Positions 35,483 to 41,426 of a DNA stretch of 41,426 bases are shown one piece after another (the first letter of the stretch is position 1; each line of letters starts with the position of its first letter). Position numbers and translations under genes: made by a program. The stretch lies in assembly GCF_003337275.1 (NCBI RefSeq), contig NZ_QPJQ01000023.1, forward strand, positions 1 through 41,426, given 5' to 3'. Below the pieces are notes generated by a model, which had not been told where the DNA came from, made no database searches, and was given only the letters and a program-made list of their open reading frames with translations. Source of the DNA: Marinomonas foliarum (lineage in GTDB: Bacteria; Pseudomonadota; Gammaproteobacteria; Pseudomonadales; Marinomonadaceae).

Positions 35483-36961
35483 CTAAAAGTCTCTACACAG
35501 TTCAATTAACGCATCTATGTCCATGTGTTGTTCTGTGCTGTCGGCGAGGCGGTTGATTTCGCTGTTTCGGTATTGGTCGTAGTCGAAGGTGGCGGCTTGG
35601 TCGACACCGGCCCAGTTGAGTAAAGCTTGTAGGGCTTCTGGGTGGTCGAATACGCCATGAAGGTAAGTACCTATGATGTTGCCATCGTCTGAAATGTAGC
35701 CTTCTTTCTCGCCATTTTCTAATTCTGCAAAGTGTTTGTAGGCGCTTGCATTGGAAAACTGTGAAACACCAGAGTGAATTTCGTAGCCTGTGACTTGAGC
35801 ATTTGCTGCGAAAGCGAGCTTTCCATGGCGTTGCTTAAGCTGTTTTTCTTTTTTAAGCGTTGTTTCCATAGGGATTAAACCAAAGCCTTTAGATTGGGTG
35901 TTGGCGTGTTGGTTTTCCAGCCCATGTGGATCGAGCAGTTGTTCGCCGAGCATTTGATAGCCACCGCAAATCCCCATGACTTTTCCGCCGTATCTTAGAT
36001 GTTTTTTCAAATAATCTTCCCAGCCTTCTTGGCGTAGAAAGGCGAGGTCGCTTTGTACGCTTTTGCTGCCTGGTAAGATGACGAGATCCGCTGGTGGAAT
36101 GCTTTCATTGGCACCAACAAGGGTGACTTGAACATCAGGGTGAAGGCGTAACGCGTCCCAGTCTGTGTGGTTGCTGGTGCGTGGCATGATGGGAATGACG
36201 ATGTTTAACTTGGCGTTGGTGTCGGTTTTTATTGGGCTTTTGGCGACGGCGTCTTCGGATTCTAGATGAAAACCTTTTAAGAAAGGCAATACGCCTAAAA
36301 CCGGTTTGCCAGTGCGTTCTTCTAACCAATCTAAGCCAGATTGCAGCAAGCTAATGTCGCCACGAAAGCGGTTAATCACAAAGCCAATCACTCGGTCTTG
36401 CTCGCTTTGACTGAGCAAATCCAAAGTACCAACGAGATGAGCAAACACACCACCTTTGTCTATATCGGCGATGATGATAACAGGGCAATCGATGCTTTCA
36501 GCAAAGCCCATGTTGGCGATGTCGCGAGCGCGTAAGTTGATTTCCGCAGGGCTGCCTGCACCTTCAATTAACACGGCTTGGTATTGATCGGCCAGACGAT
36601 GATAAGAATCTAACGCGGCGACTTTAGCGATGCTTTTGTATTCGTGATACCCCACCGCGTTCATGTTGCCCACGGCTTTGCCTTGAATGATGACTTGCGC
36701 GCCTGTATCTGTGTTGGGTTTAAGTAGAATGGGGTTCATGTCCACGTGTGGCTCAAGCCCTGCGGCATAGGCTTGTACGGCTTGGGCTCGGCCAATTTCG
36801 TTGCCATCTTGGGTGACTGCGCTGTTTAATGCCATGTTTTGTGGTTTAAACGGTGCGACTGAAATGCCTCGGCGATGTAATAAGCGGCATAGCGCCGTGA
36901 CTAATGTGCTTTTTCCTGCGTCCGAGGTGGTTCCTTGGATCATTAAACTAAAGGCTGGCAT
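35483..36961 (-). CDS. cobQ: Cobyric acid synthase
   Basis: CobQ (CbiP) amidates adenosylcobyrinic acid a,c-diamide to cobyric acid using glutamine and ATP. The 492-residue protein has an N-terminal ATPase with [19 protein letters not shown] (residues 8-26) and [11 protein letters not shown], and a C-terminal class-I-like glutaminase with the nucleophile region [10 protein letters not shown] near 335 and the histidine in [10 protein letters not shown] near 430. The length is normal. It diverges from cbiB across a 65-bp spacer that contains a 14-bp perfect palindrome. Confidence 0.96.
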   Translation of the reverse strand: MPAFSLMIQGTTSDAGKSTLVTALCRLLHRRGISVAPFKPQNMALNSAVTQDGNEIGRAQAVQAYAAGLEPHVDMNPILLKPNTDTGAQVIIQGKAVGNMNAVGYHEYKSIAKVAALDSYHRLADQYQAVLIEGAGSPAEINLRARDIANMGFAESIDCPVIIIADIDKGGVFAHLVGTLDLLSQSEQDRVIGFVINRFRGDISLLQSGLDWLEERTGKPVLGVLPFLKGFHLESEDAVAKSPIKTDTNAKLNIVIPIMPRTSNHTDWDALRLHPDVQVTLVGANESIPPADLVILPGSKSVQSDLAFLRQEGWEDYLKKHLRYGGKVMGICGGYQMLGEQLLDPHGLENQHANTQSKGFGLIPMETTLKKEKQLKQRHGKLAFAANAQVTGYEIHSGVSQFSNASAYKHFAELENGEKEGYISDDGNIIGTYLHGVFDHPEALQALLNWAGVDQAATFDYDQYRNSEINRLADSTEQHMDIDALIELCRDF

Positions 36962-36987
36962 TCAGTATCATCACGCTTCAAATCAAT

Positions 36988-37009
36988 AAGGTGGTAGAAT
37001 TCTACCTTA
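36988..37009. promoter_or_regulatory. Palindrome between divergent cobQ and cbiB, operator candidate
   Basis: GGTAGAATTCTACC (36993-37006) is a perfect palindrome, and flanking AAG/TTA bases extend it imperfectly. Its place in the 65-bp divergent spacer suits a dimeric regulator. No family can be named. Confidence 0.4.
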
Positions 37010-37026
37010 CCTATTCACCTTGTTAA

Positions 37027-38028
37027 GTGAAAAAACGACTTATATTTATGATCCTTGCTAATTTAGACAGTAGTTTTGATGGTTTTCTTGGTGTGTTTTC
37101 TACGACCAGTTTCATTTTTGTCGCGGCCTTGGTATTGGATCGCTTATTAGGTGAGCCAAAGACGTGGCATCCCTTGATTTGGTTTGGTCGCTGGGTGGAT
37201 CTTTGTCGCAAGCATATACAGTTGCCTTTAGACGCTTCTCTATCTCGTCAACGTATGGTTGGTGTGTTGGCATGGCTGGTGGCGGTTTTGCCTTGGGTGA
37301 TGATTCTATTGGCTTTGTTTTGGTTGTTGCCGAGTTGGCTCGATACTTTGCTGTCTGTGGTGGTGTTGTATTTTGCGATTGGTTGGCAGAGTTTGCGCGA
37401 GCATGCGCTGGCGATTTATCAGCCTTTGTCTGTCTCTCCGCTGTCGGCTGAAAAACTCGATGAAGCCCGTCTTGCTGTGAGCTATATCGTCAGCCGTGAT
37501 ACACAGAATTTGGATGAGTCGGCCGTAGCAAAAGCCGGGATCGAGTCGGTATTAGAAAATGGCAGTGATGCGATATTCGCGCCGATATTCTGGTTTATTC
37601 TCTTCGGTGCGCCGGGCGTGCTCTTGTATCGACTTGCCAACACGTTGGATGCTATGTGGGGTTATAAAACCGAGTCATTGCTGCACTTTGGTTGGTTCGC
37701 CGCGCGTTTTGACGATGTATTGAATTATATTCCCGCTCGTCTTGTGGTTTATACCTATGGGGCTTGTGGCAAATGGCGTTCTGCTATTCGCAGTGCTCGT
37801 CGTCCTTCTGCCCGTTGGAAAAGCCCTAATGCTGGCCCTGTGATGGCCGCGGGAGCGGGTGCTTTAGGAATTCAGTTAGGTGGCGAGGCGCCGTATTTTG
37901 GCAAAGTAGAAACTAGACCGATTCTGGGGGAAGGTGACTTACCGACGTCTCATCATTTAAAAGAGGCCATTTGGCTGGTGGATAAAAGCGTATATTTATG
38001 GGGATTGGTGATATGTCTGTTGGTCTAA
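37027..38028 (+). CDS. cbiB: Adenosylcobinamide-phosphate synthase
   Basis: CbiB (CobD in Pseudomonas naming) attaches aminopropanol phosphate to adenosylcobyric acid at the inner membrane. The 333-residue protein has several hydrophobic helices and the family blocks LDRLLGEPKTWHPLIWFGRW near residue 40, SYIVSRDTQNLDESAVAKAG, SVLENGSDAIFAPIFW, MWGYKTE and FDDVLNYIPARL. The GTG at 37027 lacks a strong ribosome site; an ATG at 37048 is an alternative. Its end overlaps the cobD start region by about 16 bp. Confidence 0.94.
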   Translation: MKKRLIFMILANLDSSFDGFLGVFSTTSFIFVAALVLDRLLGEPKTWHPLIWFGRWVDLCRKHIQLPLDASLSRQRMVGVLAWLVAVLPWVMILLALFWLLPSWLDTLLSVVVLYFAIGWQSLREHALAIYQPLSVSPLSAEKLDEARLAVSYIVSRDTQNLDESAVAKAGIESVLENGSDAIFAPIFWFILFGAPGVLLYRLANTLDAMWGYKTESLLHFGWFAARFDDVLNYIPARLVVYTYGACGKWRSAIRSARRPSARWKSPNAGPVMAAGAGALGIQLGGEAPYFGKVETRPILGEGDLPTSHHLKEAIWLVDKSVYLWGLVICLLV

Positions 38029-39146
38029 AATCTTCTAAGTTAGACTGTTTTTCAAATTTAGGAAGCATTCCAAAATTAGATAGTACGCCCCCAAAGCACG
38101 GCGGCGATTTGGCTTATTGGCAACGGAAAGTCGGTAATGAAGCGTTGAATTGGTTGGATTTATCCTCTGCGTGCAATCGTGAGCCTTGGCCTATTCCAGA
38201 GATAGACACCTCTTTATGGATGGATTTACCTGATCAAGCCGATTTATTGGAGGAGGCCGAGCGCTATTTCGGTCGTCGTCCTAATGCGATTGGCGCGGGT
38301 TCCCAGCATATTATCGAATCTTTGCCGCCCATGTTGCTGGCGAGTCAGTCTTCGGCTTTGCTTACTGCAACGAAAATGGTTTTTGTGCCGCGCATTGGTT
38401 ATCAGGAGCATGCCTTCGCTTGGCAAAAATGGGGCTTTGATATTGCCTATTATGACACTTTGGACGAGTTATTAGGGCAAAAATGGGCGGTTGCCGTAGT
38501 CATCCAGCCGAATAACCCAACGGGAGAAATTGCCTCACACCATATTTTGTCTCGACTGATTGCCCATGCTGAGCAGCAAGGGGCGAATATCGTCGTGGAC
38601 GAGGCTTTTGTTGATGCTTGCCCAGAGTTGAGTCTGTTGAATAGCAAACAAGGTAAATCGCTGAGTGAGTCGCTTTTTATTTTACGTTCCGTTGGTAAGT
38701 TCTTTGGCTTGGCTGGCGCGCGTGTTGGCTTTGTTTTTTGTGCGACAAAATGGCAAGCCGCGATCAAAAATTTATTGGGACCTTGGCCTGTGGCGACGCC
38801 GAGTCTGCATTTGGTGACATTGGCCTTTGCTGATAAAACTTGGCAGTCTCAGGCTTTACAAGCTTTAAAAGTACGACAAGCAGCATTTGTTGAACGTGTT
38901 ATCCCCAAGTTTAATACCATTTTAGATTCCCAAGAGTATGTGTTGAGTCCGTTGTTTGTGACTTGGTTTCTTGAAAGTGAAGAATACGCAAAGCAAGTAT
39001 TCGATATGTTGCACCAAGTTGGCGTTCATACTCGTTTAGGCGAAGGCTGGGTTCGTGTGGCATTGCCAGCGCTTAATGAAATGGATGCTTTAAACAGCGC
39101 CTTGATTCGTTTATTAAAAACCGAAGGAGGCAGGGAGTTAGCATGA
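38013..39146 (+). CDS. cobD: L-threonine-O-3-phosphate decarboxylase
   Basis: This PLP enzyme (CobD in Salmonella, CobC in Pseudomonas) makes aminopropanol phosphate for the CbiB reaction. From ATG 38013 (GGGGA upstream) it has 377 residues; an ATG at 37998 is possible. Motifs are LDLSSACNREPWP near the N-terminus, IQPNNPTGE, VVDEAFVDACPE and the PLP lysine region LRSVGKFFGLAGARVGF. It overlaps cbiB at its start and cobU by 4 bp, making a translationally coupled cobalamin set. Confidence 0.92.
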   Translation: MSVGLKSSKLDCFSNLGSIPKLDSTPPKHGGDLAYWQRKVGNEALNWLDLSSACNREPWPIPEIDTSLWMDLPDQADLLEEAERYFGRRPNAIGAGSQHIIESLPPMLLASQSSALLTATKMVFVPRIGYQEHAFAWQKWGFDIAYYDTLDELLGQKWAVAVVIQPNNPTGEIASHHILSRLIAHAEQQGANIVVDEAFVDACPELSLLNSKQGKSLSESLFILRSVGKFFGLAGARVGFVFCATKWQAAIKNLLGPWPVATPSLHLVTLAFADKTWQSQALQALKVRQAAFVERVIPKFNTILDSQEYVLSPLFVTWFLESEEYAKQVFDMLHQVGVHTRLGEGWVRVALPALNEMDALNSALIRLLKTEGGRELA

Positions 39147-39655
39147 AGCATCTTGTATTAGGTGGCGTTCGTAGTGGCAAAAGTGCCTACGCAGAGGAGC
39201 AAGTTGCTTCGTTTAATAAAGCGGTCTGTTATGTGGCGACATCACAAATTTGGGACGAGGAAATGGCGGAACGAGTGCGATTGCATCAAGTCAGTCGTCC
39301 CAAAGAATGGCGGGTTATCGAAGAACCATTGGCATTAGCGGAGCTTTTGGCTTCCCTCAATACTCCTGAACAGGCGGTGATTGTCGAATGCTTTAGTTTA
39401 TGGGTGACGAACTTGTTGTGCCTAGAAGACGAAGCACGTTTAGAAGAGGAAAAGCAGGCGCTCTTGAAAGCCGTTGAGGCGTTTGAAGGTGATTTGGTGC
39501 TGGTGTCTAGTGAAGTGGGATTGGGAGTGATGCCGGTGAATTCCCTTGCTAGGCGATTTGGTGATGAACTGGGAAGTATTAATCAAAAACTGGCTAAATT
39601 GACCGATCGGGTAACTTTTGTTGCGGCAGGGCTACCTATGCAGCTAAAATCCTAA
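39143..39655 (+). CDS. cobU: Adenosylcobinamide kinase / guanylyltransferase
   Basis: CobU (CobP) phosphorylates adenosylcobinamide and transfers GMP to it in nucleotide-loop assembly. The 170-residue protein has the P-loop GGVRSGKS near residue 7, RVRLHQVSRP with the guanylylated histidine, VIVECFSLWVTNLL and SSEVGLGVMPVNSLARRFGDELG. ATGA overlap with cobD. The usual partners cobS and cobT do not follow; gpt comes next. Confidence 0.95.
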   Translation: MKHLVLGGVRSGKSAYAEEQVASFNKAVCYVATSQIWDEEMAERVRLHQVSRPKEWRVIEEPLALAELLASLNTPEQAVIVECFSLWVTNLLCLEDEARLEEEKQALLKAVEAFEGDLVLVSSEVGLGVMPVNSLARRFGDELGSINQKLAKLTDRVTFVAAGLPMQLKS

Positions 39656-39754
39656 TCTTCCATTTATACTCTGTGTTTTCTTGAACTATATTGTTCTTGG
39701 AAGCACTTTTATAATCAAAAATTGCAATTAATAGCGAAAGGCGTAGGAGCTTTG

Positions 39755-40252
39755 ATGACCCCTTATTCAAAAGATTTTCCAGTATCTTGGGAAGAGCTAC
39801 ATAGAAATGCTCGTGCCTTGTCTTGGCGTTTGCTGGAGCAGGGCCCTTGGAAAGGGATTATTGCAATTACCCGTGGAGGTTTGGTGCCAGCGGCTATTTT
39901 GTGTCGTGAAATGGATATCCGCTTGATCGATACGATTTGTATCGTGAGTTATGGCGTTGATGAAGCTACAGGTGCTTCAATGAAGCAGGGCGACCTTAAT
40001 GTTCTTAAAGGCGTTGAAGGTGATGGCGAAGGTTTCATCCTGATTGATGATCTAGTGGATACAGGACGAACCGCAGCGAAAGTTCGTGAGATGTTGCCAA
40101 AGGCGCATTTTGCAACTATCTATGCCAAGCCTGCTGGAAAACCATTGGTTGACACTTTTGTTACTGAGGTGAGCCAAGATACTTGGATTCGCTTCCCTTG
40201 GGATATGGAATATACCTTTTCCACCCCACTTGCTGATCGTCAGCCAAAGTAA
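39755..40252 (+). CDS. gpt: Xanthine-guanine phosphoribosyltransferase
   Basis: Gpt salvages guanine and xanthine by joining them to PRPP. From ATG 39755 (GGAG about 6 bases upstream) it has 165 residues. It has [28 protein letters not shown], and the PRPP loop [20 protein letters not shown], with a [11 protein letters not shown] base-binding region after it. A TTG start at 39722 is disfavoured. Lies 99 bp after cobU and is probably a separate unit. Confidence 0.93.
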   Translation: MTPYSKDFPVSWEELHRNARALSWRLLEQGPWKGIIAITRGGLVPAAILCREMDIRLIDTICIVSYGVDEATGASMKQGDLNVLKGVEGDGEGFILIDDLVDTGRTAAKVREMLPKAHFATIYAKPAGKPLVDTFVTEVSQDTWIRFPWDMEYTFSTPLADRQPK

Positions 40253-40488
40253 GCATTCACTTTTATTGCTGCATACTAATATCTACATAGAAAACGGGCT
40301 CCTGTTTGACACAAAAGCAGCGAGAGTATTTGCAAATTTACACAAAACTCTCGTTTCTTTTACACAGTTTTCAGCTAGTTTTATGGTTATATTCATTTCT
40401 CATTTTAGAGCCAAGGCAGACTAAGAGATTAGCTGTTTCACGCATTTTAAATGCACTTACTTTTATATAAATACAATAGGATTTTACT

Positions 40489-40896
40489 ATGTGGAAAATG
40501 CTAATTCGAGTTGCTTTGGCGAGTATTCTATCGCTATCGATAACTTTGCCTGCGTTTGCACAAGGTACGGTGGCTCGTGCTCAATTCACTACAGACGTAA
40601 TCGATCGAGAACCGATAGACAATGTCGGCGCAACGGTAACAGTAGAATATGGCGCAATTCAGCGAGTCTATTTCTTTACTGACTTACGTGATATGGCGGG
40701 AAGCCATGTTATTCATCGTTGGAAATTAGATGGAGAAGAACAAGCGGGCGTTGATTTTGACATAGGTGGTGACCGTTGGAGAGTTTGGTCGAGTAAACGC
40801 CTTATGCCTGGCTTTGATGGAAAATGGAGTGTTGAAGTCGTTCAGGATGATGTCGTGGTAAGCACTTATTCATTTGACTATATAGATGAATTCTAA
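40489..40896 (+). CDS. Secreted DUF2914-domain protein
   Basis: The 135-residue protein has a clear signal peptide (residues 1-24, ending PAFAQG) and a beta-rich domain with VYFFTDLRDMAG, HRWKLDGEEQ, WRVWSSKRLMPGFDGKW and VSTYSFDY, which matches my recollection of DUF2914. The domain is found alone or fused to other domains; no biochemical role is established. AATAGG precedes the ATG. It would act in the periplasm. The 236 bp before it hold nothing recognisable beyond the expected promoter. Confidence 0.8.
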   Translation: MWKMLIRVALASILSLSITLPAFAQGTVARAQFTTDVIDREPIDNVGATVTVEYGAIQRVYFFTDLRDMAGSHVIHRWKLDGEEQAGVDFDIGGDRWRVWSSKRLMPGFDGKWSVEVVQDDVVVSTYSFDYIDEF

Positions 40897-40946
40897 GAAA
40901 TCAGGCATTCTCTGTCGTAATTTGTAATCTATGATTAAGGATTTTT

Positions 40947-41279
40947 ATGCCTCATTTACGTGTACGTGGATTGGCTTTCGACGAGCTAGAGTCAATTGCT
41001 GATATCCTGATAGAAAACTTGGCGGAAGTGACCGATACGCCGAATTCTCATTTCACCCTTGAGTACCAAGCAACGACCTATTTGGCCGTTGGTGGTGCTT
41101 CTCCTGCGTACCCGTTTTTTGATGTTTTATGGTTTGAACGAGGTGAAGATGTGAAGCGCAAGGTTGCCTTGATCATCGAAGAACTGGTTCGACCGCTTGT
41201 GGATAGTGGACAAGACATCGCAGTGTTGTTCCATGATCTGCAGGGCAAGGACTACTATGAGAATGGCGAGCACTTCTAA
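40947..41279 (+). CDS. DUF1904 family protein
   Basis: This 110-residue cytosolic protein (no signal or membrane segment) begins MPHLRVRGLAFDELESIA and contains FTLEYQATTYLAVGG, FFDVLWFERGEDVK and VLFHDLQGKDYYENGEHF. It fits the DUF1904 family, which has a tautomerase-like small fold. The proline after Met1 is retained, as in tautomerases, but activity is unproven. AAGGA lies 6-7 bases upstream of the ATG. It follows the DUF2914 gene by 50 bp and may be cotranscribed. Confidence 0.8.
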   Translation: MPHLRVRGLAFDELESIADILIENLAEVTDTPNSHFTLEYQATTYLAVGGASPAYPFFDVLWFERGEDVKRKVALIIEELVRPLVDSGQDIAVLFHDLQGKDYYENGEHF

Positions 41280-41285
41280 GATAGT

Positions 41286-41378
41286 AACCCCCTCCTAGCC
41301 TCCCCCTTAGCAGGGGGAGGAGCGAAGCATTTTTTGTTCCTTCCCCTTATCTTCAAGGGGAAGGTTAGGGTGGGGTTG
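41286..41378. repeat. Composite two-hairpin REP-like element, copy 3 (module order reversed)
   Basis: Module B (41286-41320; stem 41299-41307/41312-41320) precedes module A (41339-41378; stem 41339-41348/41355-41364), the reverse of copies 1 and 2. It is placed just after the DUF1904 stop, a typical REP location at gene 3' ends. Confidence 0.9.
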
Positions 41379-41426
41379 TTTTAGGGCTTCAGAAAAGGCT
41401 TATGGAATGAGCGAACGAATATTTAA

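Noticed and set aside
35311..35556. 81-codon plus-strand frame over the MATE tail duplicate and REP element
   Set aside because: It consists of duplicated-tail, repeat and antisense cobQ sequence; it has no ribosome site or domain.
36962..37026. Cobalamin riboswitch upstream of cobQ or cbiB
   Set aside because: The spacer is only 65 bp, too short for the roughly 200-nt aptamer, and no B12-box-like sequence was seen.
40253..40488. 64-codon frame between gpt and the DUF2914 gene
   Set aside because: It has no domain, starts inside gpt, and the region looks like an ordinary promoter-containing spacer.

Overview
The window looks like a chromosomal segment of a marine gammaproteobacterium, probably an Oceanospirillales member close to Marinomonas. 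This rests on overall protein character, moderate-to-low GC, GTAG-type REP palindromes and a partial cobalamin cluster. It is an inference from recall, not a database result. Most of the segment (about 1.6-30.1 kb) is a surface-polysaccharide (O-antigen/LPS) locus. The rest is housekeeping and accessory genes.

Left edge (1-2000): a truncated metallo-beta-lactamase/beta-CASP gene, a DUF2235 (Tle1-like) hydrolase gene carrying an exact 63-bp internal tandem duplication, and the 3' remnant of a family-2 rhamnosyltransferase. Nucleotide-sugar block (2013-9930): intact rmlB-rmlA-rmlC-rmlD for dTDP-L-rhamnose, a decayed IS110-family transposase, then manC and a phosphomannomutase for GDP-mannose. 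Polymer block (9927-16513): Wzm/Wzt ABC exporter with a Wzt C-terminal glycan-binding domain, a hexapeptide acyltransferase, a methyltransferase with a coiled coil, a two-domain GT4 glycosyltransferase of 823 residues, and a small membrane-anchored protein. Modification block (16948-22966, very AT-rich): class-III aminotransferase, GtrB-like GT2, FAD oxidoreductase, multispanning GT-C-like protein, GNAT acetyltransferase and GtrA-like flippase. Completion block (22987-30130): gmd and rmd (GDP-D-rhamnose), two GT4 transferases, then on the opposite strand a WcaJ/WbaP-type initiating phosphotransferase, and an O-antigen-ligase-family protein.

Together the locus reads as an ABC-transporter-dependent O-polysaccharide system resembling the Pseudomonas aeruginosa A-band/E. 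coli O8-O9 type: GDP-mannose to GDP-D-rhamnose, processive GT4 enzymes, a probable methyl chain terminator recognised by Wzt, export, and ligation. Embedded in it is a Gtr-type periplasmic glycosylation module together with an oxidase, a transaminase and an acetyltransferase. These could build an amino- or acylamino-sugar branch in three steps. This module is my main candidate for something undescribed.

Right part (30253-41426): periplasmic FKBP isomerase, lysO lysine exporter, MATE efflux protein, galE followed by a duplicated and diverged tail of the MATE gene, cobQ divergent from cbiB-cobD-cobU, gpt, and two small orphan genes (DUF2914, DUF1904). Intergenic regions here carry two families of REP-like palindromes, including three copies of a composite two-hairpin element. 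I found no tRNA, rRNA or CRISPR array.
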